Below are positions 20,120 through 28,111 of a stretch of 64,000 bases of DNA, piece by piece (within the stretch, counting starts at the first letter, position 1; each line of letters starts with the position of its first letter). Origin of the DNA: Alphaproteobacteria bacterium (GTDB lineage Bacteria; Pseudomonadota; Alphaproteobacteria; UBA6615); the NCBI GenBank assembly GCA_021774575.1, contig JAJFIX010000038.1, positions 1 to 64,000 of the forward strand, written 5' to 3'. The notes beneath the pieces are model-generated. The model ran no database searches and was not told the DNA's origin. It saw only the letters and a list, made by a program, of their open reading frames with translations. The translations under genes and the position numbers were made by a program.

Positions 20120-21424
20120 CTACTCCACCAAACTGACATGGTCCAAATTATTCAACCCGGTCAGCACATCTGAAAATCCGCCCAGAACTGAATTACCGAC
20201 AAAATCAATATGATCGGCGACAAGCATGGCATTGTCCGTGCCGCTGAGGTCTGAGCCACCGGCAAATTTAACCCCCTGGCTCGGCGCATATATAATGCCG
20301 TCCAGCGACATGTTTGATCCGCCAGCCAACTGGTGAGTGATGTCGTCGTCACCCTGGCGATCATGGTAGAATAGAATGCCTTCGTAGGGACCGCTGGTCG
20401 GAGCGCTTAGGTCAACCGTGGCGCCACCGGCAATTTTGAAATTATCGTTGGTCGCGTTTTCCTCGGTCATAAAAATGAAGACTTCGCTACCGGTAACTGT
20501 GCTCTGTCCTCCGATATCGAGACCAGTTCCATCGAAAATATATTCACCCGGTGCAAAATTAATTCGGCCGGTTCCGGTTGTTTTGATGAAATTTCCACAA
20601 TAGACACCCGGTGTAAGATTGATCGTCTCGCCGTTATTTGCATTTATGTTATGGGTTTCATCGCAACCTGCGACCGTGGGTTCAGGCAGTCCGGCCAATG
20701 GGTCGGGCATTACAGGCATGGACTCGGCCGGCACGTGATCGATGCAATCGCTGTCGTCGCCGTTGAATCCGCCAACGATCGCCGAGCCCGTCGCCGATAG
20801 GCAACTGTCGCCCGATTTCGTCATCGCTTCGGGGTCGTTCGAATTAACATAGAGACCACAATTTATGTCGACACTCGCTGTGCCGGAAATTTTAATGGCG
20901 CTTCGCATGGAGGGGTTTAGGGCATAAATGCAAGCGTCGCCGCCCCGAATACCGGCGACCGCGCGAGACCCAACTAAGACGGCATTGGGATGAAAAATTT
21001 GCCCGAGCCAAGATTGGGTTGTCTTGGTGTCGATTGCCTCGACATAACTGCGATTGTTGCGATAATTGCCCGAAACCGGGGGCCAATTTATGGTAATGGC
21101 ATGGCCGGAGCCGGTGTCGTAGCCGTTGCGATCTGCGTTGACCATCGCCGCGGCCCTCACCAGCTCTTGGGTCAGACCGCCCGCACTGCGTTGAACTTCG
21201 AGGGCGCCGCCGGTGGCCGCTGCGTCGACAATATTTTGGGACTGGCGTTTAAATGCGTACCAGGCGCTAACATCGATCGATAGGCCGGCAAAGCCGAGCA
21301 ACACGGGCATCAAAATGCCAGCATATATTAATACACCACCTTGCTCTCCCAGGCGCAAACGGCTGAGAATTTTTGCCGTCTGACGACGCAGATCGGCAAC
21401 CGTCCTGGTACCATATATATTCAT
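20120..21424 (-). CDS. TadG-like protein with cysteine-rich beta-helix-like C-terminal region
   Basis: A 434-residue protein with one N-terminal transmembrane segment (about residues 31-50, after LGEQGG) typical of TadG-like proteins, then a small extracellular domain. From about residue 163 a long Gly/Asn-rich region follows. Six cysteines (165, 189, 208, 227, 254, 276) are at positions shared with two paralogues in this window. Repeated short strands such as TGTGRINFAPGEYIFDG and LDGIIYAPSQGVKFAGG suggest a right-handed beta-helix. Its location is probably periplasmic or cell-surface with pili. The role of the C-terminal half is not established. Confidence 0.8.
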   Translation of the reverse strand: MNIYGTRTVADLRRQTAKILSRLRLGEQGGVLIYAGILMPVLLGFAGLSIDVSAWYAFKRQSQNIVDAAATGGALEVQRSAGGLTQELVRAAAMVNADRNGYDTGSGHAITINWPPVSGNYRNNRSYVEAIDTKTTQSWLGQIFHPNAVLVGSRAVAGIRGGDACIYALNPSMRSAIKISGTASVDINCGLYVNSNDPEAMTKSGDSCLSATGSAIVGGFNGDDSDCIDHVPAESMPVMPDPLAGLPEPTVAGCDETHNINANNGETINLTPGVYCGNFIKTTGTGRINFAPGEYIFDGTGLDIGGQSTVTGSEVFIFMTEENATNDNFKIAGGATVDLSAPTSGPYEGILFYHDRQGDDDITHQLAGGSNMSLDGIIYAPSQGVKFAGGSDLSGTDNAMLVADHIDFVGNSVLGGFSDVLTGLNNLDHVSLVE

Positions 21425-21451
21425 GAGAGTAAGTAAGCGCCCAAACCGGCT

Positions 21452-21481
21452 AAAAATCGGTTAAAACCGCCGATTTTTTTT
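21452..21481 (-). terminator. Hairpin between two TadG-like transcription units
   Basis: AAAAATCGG at 21452-21460 pairs with CCGATTTTT at 21470-21478 (nine pairs, nine-base loop). Read leftward it ends in a T-run and lies in the 103-base gap after the TadG-like gene at 21528-22955. The palindrome would also work on the plus strand. It probably separates two TadE/TadG transcripts. Confidence 0.55.
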
Positions 21482-21527
21482 CGCGACCGAACTGAGAGGG
21501 TATGAGGAGAGCGGTCGCAATCCGGTT

Positions 21528-22955
21528 TTACTGAACCAACCTAGCCGAAGATATGGGGCGAAGGTGGGGGTTATTGCCTGCACTGCCTGAAAGTGCGGTA
21601 TCTAGAATACCGGTATTGCCGATAAAGTCTACTGTGCCCGATATTATCATCAACCCATGGTCATTATCGGGACCCAAGACCGTTTCACCGAGAGCCACAT
21701 CCGACCCTCCGTTAAAACGAATTCCGGCGGATGGTGTGTAGATAATTCCGCTGAGATCCATCGTCGATCCCCCATTGAATTTATGTACCGATTGTGGACT
21801 GGCGCCGCGCGTTTGAAAGAAAAGCATGCCGATTAGGTCGTTGCTGATATCGGGATTGTCGGCAGCCTCCTGTTCTGTCGGCGCCCTTAACGTTACGTCG
21901 GAATGGCCGTTAATTTCAAAAATATCGTTTTTGTGGGTGCTCTCGAGAAAGAAAGTGACGCCGGCCCCGGTAACATCTGCTCCCGAATTGATATGGAATT
22001 TTCCGTCCTTGATATGATGTAGGCCGGGCTCGAATATCGCGGTTCCCTGAATCTGGACGTCGCCGCAATATACGCTGTTACCAGTGAAAACTGCTGTTTC
22101 GCCAGGGCGTACGTCGACATTTCTCTGACAAGCGGCCGTCGTCGCCGGTTCTTGTAGGCAGGTGTCCGGGTTGTTTTCGTCTTCGCATAATGGATCGGCG
22201 ACTTCGTGAGGTAGGTAGGTCAACTCAACCGGAGCTTCCCCAAGAGGATTGAGCAGGCAATTTCCTTCGATTGAGTCGATGGCTGAAACGCCGGTCGCCC
22301 ATAAGCATGAATTTCCACCTTGGTCCACCGGTGAGTTTGAAACGATGCTGCAGCCTAGGTGTACGTCTGCCGTGCCGCTGATTTTGATGCCCACTCTTTC
22401 TTCGGTATTCAGCGCGATGACGCAGCCGTCACCATTGCCGGTCTCGCCTAGGGCAGCAATTGCCTGCGCTGAGACGCCGATATTGGTCCGACCCAAAATG
22501 CCGGGAAACAGCAGTGCTAACGAATTCCCGTTTTCGTTTGAACGCCGGGTGCTGACCTGGACCGCATTATAGGTCGCGCCGCCAGGTAGTGAGCCGGCCA
22601 AATAAAAGGTACGGCGCGCGCCATAGGTGCCCGCGCCATCCCAGTGACCGATGAGAATGTCCTTGTTTTCCAACACGGTCCCGTTATCCATCGTGCCCAT
22701 ATTGGTCGTCGAGAAGGTTTGAGCCGCAGCCACTATCGCCGCAGTTTCGGCGCCTCTTAGTGCCGTGGCACCTTCGGGCATTTCAAGAAGTCCGGCCAAG
22801 GCCGCCGCGTCTGCGGTTGCCTGAAGGCGCGACCTCATGACAAACCCGTTACCGAGATCTACGGCAAGGGCGGCTATGGAAATGGACACGCCAAGGGTTA
22901 GGGCCGCGAGGATCGACATGCCGCCCCGATCGCAATGTATGAGCCTGCGATCCAA
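21528..22955 (-). CDS. TadG-like protein with cysteine-rich beta-helix-like C-terminal region
   Basis: A 475-residue TadG-like protein with a short N-terminus. The transmembrane segment begins at about residue 13 (GGMSILAALTLGVSISIAALAVDLG, split by family consensus near GG). The external region has the paralogue cysteine pattern (178, 202, 217, 233, 276, 297) plus an extra pair at 257 and 266. Strand-turn repeats include GTAIFEPGLHHIKDGKFHINSG and LSGIIYTPSAGIRFNGGSD. It starts 3 bases after the TadE-like gene at 22959-23387, so the pair is coupled. It ends in ISSARLVQ, similar to the other two paralogues. Confidence 0.8.
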   Translation of the reverse strand: MDRRLIHCDRGGMSILAALTLGVSISIAALAVDLGNGFVMRSRLQATADAAALAGLLEMPEGATALRGAETAAIVAAAQTFSTTNMGTMDNGTVLENKDILIGHWDGAGTYGARRTFYLAGSLPGGATYNAVQVSTRRSNENGNSLALLFPGILGRTNIGVSAQAIAALGETGNGDGCVIALNTEERVGIKISGTADVHLGCSIVSNSPVDQGGNSCLWATGVSAIDSIEGNCLLNPLGEAPVELTYLPHEVADPLCEDENNPDTCLQEPATTAACQRNVDVRPGETAVFTGNSVYCGDVQIQGTAIFEPGLHHIKDGKFHINSGADVTGAGVTFFLESTHKNDIFEINGHSDVTLRAPTEQEAADNPDISNDLIGMLFFQTRGASPQSVHKFNGGSTMDLSGIIYTPSAGIRFNGGSDVALGETVLGPDNDHGLMIISGTVDFIGNTGILDTALSGSAGNNPHLRPISSARLVQ

Positions 22956-22958
22956 CTT

Positions 22959-23387
22959 CTATTCCTGACGCATGATGACTTGGGCGGCCAATCTGCGCCC
23001 CTCCATCAATCCTAGAAAATCAATGATTGTCGCCTGATCCAACGGCGCAGATATCGATGCCACAACATTTTGACCGGCCCCGCTAGCTCCGTTGGGAACG
23101 ACCACATCAATGTCATAGGCAATGCCCCAATTAACCAGCGCATTTTCGGCAAACGCTTCGGCCTGGGCCTCGGTGAGTTCGCCAGTGGCGGCCCGCCGCG
23201 ACGCGTCACGGGCGACATTCACCATATTATTCTGGATGAACAAGGCGGCGCCCAGTTCCATGATCCCGGTCAAAATGAGGATAAAAATCGGCGCGACAAG
23301 AGCAAACTCGATCGCGATAGCGCCATCCTCGAATCGCGACCTGTTGTTTTGGAATAACTTCGGCACTGTAAAAATTCTTAATGCCAT
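22959..23387 (-). CDS. TadE-like pilus assembly protein
   Basis: A 142-residue TadE-family protein. The sequence GAIAIEFALVAPIFILILTGIMELG marks the pseudopilin-like N-terminal helix with the conserved Glu. The rest is a small periplasmic domain. A strong Shine-Dalgarno (GGGAGG, 6 bases before ATG) supports the start. It is the first gene after a 440-base AT-rich gap and is followed by a TadG-like gene at a 3-base interval. Expected role: minor component of a Flp/Tad-type pilus. Confidence 0.84.
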   Translation of the reverse strand: MALRIFTVPKLFQNNRSRFEDGAIAIEFALVAPIFILILTGIMELGAALFIQNNMVNVARDASRRAATGELTEAQAEAFAENALVNWGIAYDIDVVVPNGASGAGQNVVASISAPLDQATIIDFLGLMEGRRLAAQVIMRQE

Positions 23388-23827
23388 TTTTTGCCTCCCG
23401 GATTGGCTGACTGTTTTTTGCCAATATCAGCGTCTCGTATCAGTGTCTTGTTTCTCGACGATTTCATCGTCGTTGCCGTCGGTAACGCAAGAACCGGAAT
23501 TCAAAATACGGAGCTGTGAAAAAAACCAATTTCCGCCATATGCTCAATGCGGGCATAATTTCAACCCAAAAGAGCTACCAAAATTATATAGCTCGCTTAG
23601 CGGGATGGGTCAATCAGAAATTAAGACTTTGGTAATTAAATATTTGCCATTTGGTAATATTCGTTAATTTTTTACTAAAACTGTTAATAAATATTAACAA
23701 AAACTATGATCTAAAGGTGTATTTAGTTAAATTGTCTAATTGTTGTATTGTCTAGGGCTCGTGTGTTTCTGGAGATGAAAATATTTATTGTCATGTATTA
23801 GGTGGTGCGATTTGAATTACAAAACCT
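23388..23827 (-). promoter_or_regulatory. AT-rich promoter region of the TadE/TadG genes
   Basis: This 440-base gap is much more AT-rich than its surroundings, especially 23640-23760, and must drive the TadE/TadG genes to its left. It contains the inverted repeat GTTAATAAATATTAAC at 23683-23698. No gene, tRNA or other structured RNA is evident. The transition from coding GC to very low GC could also mark DNA-bending or silencing, but that is inference. Confidence 0.45.
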
Positions 23828-25174
23828 TCATTCAATAAGGCGTGCCGTTGAAATCAGCGCTGGGTTGGCGGCGGCCGGTGTGTTGTTAATTATTTCCACT
23901 TCGGTATTGCCGCCGAAATCAACGGTATCGGCGATGATCACCACGTGGTTGGCGAGGGCGGTGGATCCGCCGTTAAATTGTACCTGAGCGCCGGCGACAT
24001 AAATGATGCCGTCCAGTGCCGCCGTCGCGCCGCCGTTGAAAATATGCGTGTAATTGCCGACAAGGTCTCTGTCTTGGTAGATCAAGACACCGGCGAACAG
24101 GTCAGATTGATCCGCCGGTGCGGCCAATTGCACGTCGGCCTGACCATTGATATGGAACGTGTCGTTGGTGTGGCTGGTTTCATCAAAAAAGAAAATGACA
24201 TCGGTGCCGGTAACGGTGGCGTCGGCGTTTATGTGAGCGGCGCCACCATGCATAAAATAGAGGCCGGGCGCGAAATGAACCGTGCCACGTATCGTAATAT
24301 CATTGCAGAATGTGCCACTCGACAGGGTTCGACTTTCACCGGGCCCAATGCTGGTTTTGCCGGTTGTCGTGCAGCCGATAAATGACGGTTCGGGCAGGCC
24401 CGCTAACGGATCTTGAAATGGCGTGGCGTGGGTGATCGGGGTCGGATTGAGGCAGCCGCCATTATCCTCGCCAACCGTCTGTATTTTTGTTGCATTGAGG
24501 CAGCCGCTGCCGCTTTCAACAACCGATAATCGATTGTTTGAGTTCGAATAGACGCCGCAATTGAGGTTTACCTGAGCCGTTCCGTGAACCTTGACGGCGC
24601 TGGCTGCCGTTGGATTGAGGGCGTAGACGCAAGCGCTGCCCGACCCAACAGATGCCACCGCTCGTGCTGAAATATCGAACCCGGCATTCATGAAAATAGA
24701 GGAAAAGAACATTGGCGCCGACCGATAGACGATGATCTCGACAGCTTCCGGGTTACCGATACTGTCGCCTGATGTCGGCGGCCAGCGAATATCCATCACG
24801 TCACCGGCGCTACGATCAAACCCGTTTGCTGCCGCCCCTTGGTCCGCAGCTTCATCGATTTTTACCGAGAGGTTGGTGCGCCGAATTTCCGATGCAGCCG
24901 CGACTGCTGCCGCATCGGCGGCGTTCTGGGTCAGGCGCTTATTTGAATACCAATTGCCGACATCGACAGCGATCCCGGCAGAACCAAGCAGGATCGGCAT
25001 TAGAACGGCCGTGTAAACGAGGACGCCGCCTCGTTCATCTTGCCGCAGTTTCTTGATGAGATGGGTCAGCAGTCTAGGCGCAAGTGCCCAATTGCCACGT
25101 GATGCGCTGTACGTCCTGAACATACGCTTGAACTCACTGGTAAGAACTGTATCCAGCCCAAACCTTTGGGCCAT
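23828..25174 (-). CDS. TadG-like protein with cysteine-rich beta-helix-like C-terminal region
   Basis: A 448-residue TadG-like protein. Its transmembrane segment is at about 51-70 following QDERGG. The six paralogue cysteines are at 182, 206, 225, 241, 268 and 290. The C-terminal half has glycine/asparagine turns and short strands, for example GTVHFAPGLYFMHGG and LDGIIYVAGAQVQFNGGS. It is about as long as its neighbours and ends in ISTARLIE. The start is uncertain: ATG 25174 or ATG 25123, with no strong ribosome site at either. It lies in its own transcript, separated from the next gene by the AT-rich gap. Confidence 0.8.
   Translation of the reverse strand: MAQRFGLDTVLTSEFKRMFRTYSASRGNWALAPRLLTHLIKKLRQDERGGVLVYTAVLMPILLGSAGIAVDVGNWYSNKRLTQNAADAAAVAAASEIRRTNLSVKIDEAADQGAAANGFDRSAGDVMDIRWPPTSGDSIGNPEAVEIIVYRSAPMFFSSIFMNAGFDISARAVASVGSGSACVYALNPTAASAVKVHGTAQVNLNCGVYSNSNNRLSVVESGSGCLNATKIQTVGEDNGGCLNPTPITHATPFQDPLAGLPEPSFIGCTTTGKTSIGPGESRTLSSGTFCNDITIRGTVHFAPGLYFMHGGAAHINADATVTGTDVIFFFDETSHTNDTFHINGQADVQLAAPADQSDLFAGVLIYQDRDLVGNYTHIFNGGATAALDGIIYVAGAQVQFNGGSTALANHVVIIADTVDFGGNTEVEIINNTPAAANPALISTARLIE
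25157..25170. promoter_or_regulatory. Small palindrome at the TadG start region
   Basis: CCCAAACCTTTGGG has perfect six-base arms. It lies inside the first codons if the TadG-like gene starts at 25174, or in its leader if it starts at 25123. It may be an operator, or simply coding sequence. Confidence 0.2.
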
Positions 25175-25310
25175 TGATGCGCAGTATCGGCCGAATGGGG
25201 TTAATCATTAATGAAGATATTAAGTGGTGATCATGAAATAGGCATGGATTTGGCGCCCCGGACATCGGATATAGGAAGGACAACCCCGTCGACTAGACCA
25301 GGACCGTTCG

Positions 25311-25979
25311 ATGTTTGGCAGTATTCGCCGCACCCTAGACCAAATGAACGACAAGCCGTTTTTAAAAGTGCTGCTGATGTCGGTTGGGGCGACTATCGCC
25401 TTGATGGCAATATTGCTCGGCCTGGCTTTTTGGGCGGCGGGAAATATTCCCGAATTTGAATGGAATGCGCTCAACAGCATTATTGACTGGGTCTTGGGGC
25501 TCGGCTTGGTGTTTGGCTCGATATTTCTAATATTGCCCGTTTCGGCGCTGTTTATCGGCTTGATGCTTGACCCGATTGCCCAGGCCGTCGAGGAAAAATA
25601 TTACCCAAATGGCCCGGCCGGTCGGCCTCAACCCTTTTGGGCAGGCGTTTGGACGGGGGTTAGGTTTGCCGTCATCATGGTGCTGATCAACCTAGCCGCT
25701 TTGGTCATATATTTGCTGTTGAATGTGGTTGGCCCGTTCTTATTTATAGCCGTCAATGGATATCTGTTGAGCCGGGAATATTTCGAGTTGGCCGGGCATC
25801 GGCTCTTATCGCCGGCCGAGGTTACGGCGCTGCGCCGGCGTCATCGTGGCAAGGTGATGCTGGCGGGGATGGTGATTGCCGCCCTGGCGATGGTGCCAAT
25901 TGTAAATTTCCTGGCGCCGCTTTTTGGCACCGCCTTGATGGTGCATGAGTTCCGGCGACTTTACGCCGCCGGAAAATAA
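25311..25979 (+). CDS. EI24-domain inner membrane protein (CysZ-like fold)
   Basis: A 222-residue integral membrane protein with at least four hydrophobic segments: about 23-45, 60-85, 120-150 and 180-205. The arrangement and the short motif around DPIAQAVEEKYYP match EI24/CysZ-type proteins. CysZ in enterobacteria imports sulfate; alphaproteobacterial EI24 proteins are mostly unstudied, so sulfate transport here is only a possibility. It is divergent from the TadG-like gene and converges on gloA. Confidence 0.72.
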   Translation: MFGSIRRTLDQMNDKPFLKVLLMSVGATIALMAILLGLAFWAAGNIPEFEWNALNSIIDWVLGLGLVFGSIFLILPVSALFIGLMLDPIAQAVEEKYYPNGPAGRPQPFWAGVWTGVRFAVIMVLINLAALVIYLLLNVVGPFLFIAVNGYLLSREYFELAGHRLLSPAEVTALRRRHRGKVMLAGMVIAALAMVPIVNFLAPLFGTALMVHEFRRLYAAGK

Positions 25980-25983
25980 GGTC

Positions 25984-26403
25984 CTACCAGCTGCCGGTGT
26001 TTTCCATTGAGAGCCACGGTTCTGCCGGAGCCAGGTCGTCGCCGTTCTGTATTATTTCAATCGATATATTATCCGGTGATCTGATGAAGGCCATGTGGCC
26101 GTCGCGCGGCGGCCGGTTGATGGTGACACCGTCATCCATCAGTTTCTGGCACGTCTCATAAATATTATCGACGCCATAGGCGAGGTGACCAAAATTGCGG
26201 CCGCCATCATAGGGTTCTGGGTCCCAATTATAGGTAAGTTCCACTTGACTGGTTTCGTCGCCCTCGGGGGCGAGGAAAATCAAGGAAAATCGCCCCTTTT
26301 CATTTTCTATGCGGCGAACTTCTTTCAAGCCAAGCTTGTTGCAGTAGAAGTCCAGCGATGCATCAAGATCGGTCACACGGACCATAGTGTGGAGATATTT
26401 CAT
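25984..26403 (-). CDS. gloA: Lactoylglutathione lyase (glyoxalase I)
   Basis: Converts the hemithioacetal of methylglyoxal and glutathione to S-lactoylglutathione in the cytoplasm. The 139-residue length fits the metal-dependent bacterial enzyme. The four expected metal ligands are visible: His5 in KYLHTM, Glu in QVELTYNW, His in FGHLAYGV and Glu in ISIEIIQ. I prefer the start at 26403 (MKYLHTMVRV), which agrees with the family; ATG 26439 would add 12 residues with no strong ribosome site. Confidence 0.93.
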   Translation of the reverse strand: MKYLHTMVRVTDLDASLDFYCNKLGLKEVRRIENEKGRFSLIFLAPEGDETSQVELTYNWDPEPYDGGRNFGHLAYGVDNIYETCQKLMDDGVTINRPPRDGHMAFIRSPDNISIEIIQNGDDLAPAEPWLSMENTGSW

Positions 26404-26525
26404 TTTGCGGTGTCCAATGTTTTGGGAGAAATTGATCATTCATATGACGGTTTGCCCATATCCATGGCAATAGCTATTTGTTAGGGTGCGCGCCGCTTCC
26501 TCTTATTTTTTTGGCAAAAAAAGTT

Positions 26526-28004
26526 ATGAATTCACTCCTCGATCATCCCTTGTGGCAGGCTGAAGATCTCGGCAAACCGATCCCGGCATCTCCCCACGCG
26601 GTGTCTGTTGCGATGCCCCTATGGGCGCACGCGGTCGGCTACGAAACCGGTGACCCGGCGGTCATTGATCGGCTTGCCTGCGGCTATCCACGTTTTGTTT
26701 ATCACCCACGGGTCGAGGCGCTAGCGACAGCTTGCGAAGCAAAATTTGCGCGCCCTGGTGAGTTTTGCTTGCCGCTGCCGTCGCAGCGCGCGGCCGAGGA
26801 GGCTTGTGCCTATATCGGGGAGGGCGCGCGGGTGGAGGCGTTCGGGTTGCATGGCATTCATGTGCTGGTGGCGCCGGAAAATACGCGGGATCGGGCAATG
26901 ACCTATTGGCAACATGTGGGGCGTATCGTTTCCTCACGCCTCGCGGTTGCTGCCCTGGAGACTGGTCCAGAAGACAAAATTTCGGGTGCCGAGGCAAAGG
27001 CTAATTTGCGGTCGAGGTTGGCCGAGATCTATGGGGTCGGCGCCGAGAATGTCTACCTCTTCCCAACCGGCATGGCTGCGGTGGCCTTTGCCCAAGATCT
27101 TGCCTCGGCGCGGTCACCGGCGCGAGCCAGTGTCCAATTTGGTTTTCCCTATGTCGATGTATTGAAGGTTCAGGAGGTGTTCGGGCCGGGCGCCAAATTC
27201 TATCCGACCCAAGATGCCGTCTCGATGGATCGGTTGACCGACCATCTTCAATTGACCCCGGTCTCGGCGATTGTTACCGAGGTGCCGGGAAACCCGTTGC
27301 TCGAAACGCCCGATATTTCCGCCTTGGCAGAGTTGGCTCATGGCAACGATGCCCTGCTGATTATTGACGACACGGTGGCGACGGCGGTCAATATCGACGT
27401 CACGCCATGGGCGGATCTGATCGCCACCAGTTTGACCAAGAATTTTTCCGGCCAGGGTGATGTTATGGGCGGCGCCTTGATTATTAGTCCGAAACTTGGT
27501 TGCGCGGAGGATCTTGCAGCGCGAGCTGATACGGCGTTCGAGGATTTGCTCTGGTGGGAAGACGCGCTCGTATTGGACCGGCGGTCGGTCGATTTTCCCC
27601 AGCGCATGGCTAGGATTAATCGTAATGGGGCAGAAATAGCCCGGTTTTTGGCAGCGCACCCCGCTGTTGAGACCGTATATTACCCTGGCCTTGAGCCCGA
27701 CCCCAATTACGATGCGATCGCGCGATCCGGGAGCGGCTATGGTGGATTACTGTCGTTTCTGCCCGTTGATTGTGCGACCAGGTCGGCGGAAATTTATGAT
27801 GTACTGCGGGTCAATAAGGGGCCGAGCCTGGGCACCGATTATACGCTGTGCTGCCCCTATACGATCCTCGCTCATTATGGCGAGCTGGAATGGGCTGAAT
27901 CTTGCGGTGTTTCACGCTGGCTGATCCGTCTCTCGGTCGGCCTGGAAGATGTGGATGACCTAAAGCAACGGTTTGCCGATGCGCTCGAACCGCGTGTGTC
28001 CTGA
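26526..28004 (+). CDS. PLP-dependent Cys/Met-metabolism-type enzyme with N-terminal extension
   Basis: A 492-residue fold-type I PLP enzyme of the cystathionine gamma-synthase family. The likely Schiff-base lysine is K305 in SLTKNFSGQGD, and the PLP aspartate lies in ALLIIDDTVA. The catalytic part resembles MetB, but the lysine sits about 105 residues later than in typical ~390-residue bacterial enzymes, so there is a distinct N-terminal region. That architecture recalls fungal STR2-type cystathionine gamma-synthases. Transsulfuration or sulfhydrylation is likely; the exact substrate is not. Start at ATG 26526 lacks a strong Shine-Dalgarno. Confidence 0.75.
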   Translation: MNSLLDHPLWQAEDLGKPIPASPHAVSVAMPLWAHAVGYETGDPAVIDRLACGYPRFVYHPRVEALATACEAKFARPGEFCLPLPSQRAAEEACAYIGEGARVEAFGLHGIHVLVAPENTRDRAMTYWQHVGRIVSSRLAVAALETGPEDKISGAEAKANLRSRLAEIYGVGAENVYLFPTGMAAVAFAQDLASARSPARASVQFGFPYVDVLKVQEVFGPGAKFYPTQDAVSMDRLTDHLQLTPVSAIVTEVPGNPLLETPDISALAELAHGNDALLIIDDTVATAVNIDVTPWADLIATSLTKNFSGQGDVMGGALIISPKLGCAEDLAARADTAFEDLLWWEDALVLDRRSVDFPQRMARINRNGAEIARFLAAHPAVETVYYPGLEPDPNYDAIARSGSGYGGLLSFLPVDCATRSAEIYDVLRVNKGPSLGTDYTLCCPYTILAHYGELEWAESCGVSRWLIRLSVGLEDVDDLKQRFADALEPRVS

Positions 28005-28111
28005 CCGGGACCCGCCAATGAGATCACACGCGCAAATATGTTCATACCAATGTGTACATATGTGAGGTTTCCGCTCTTGACCCCAAGCCCTTCAGCGTCT
28101 CTTTTATATAA

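Noticed and set aside
23683-23698. CtrA box in front of the TadE gene
   Set aside because: GTTAATAAATATTAAC has TTAA half-sites 6 bases apart, not the usual 7, and single sites of this type are common in AT-rich DNA.
23640-23760. AT-rich block as a replication origin
   Set aside because: No DnaA boxes were seen there, unlike the region before gcrA.
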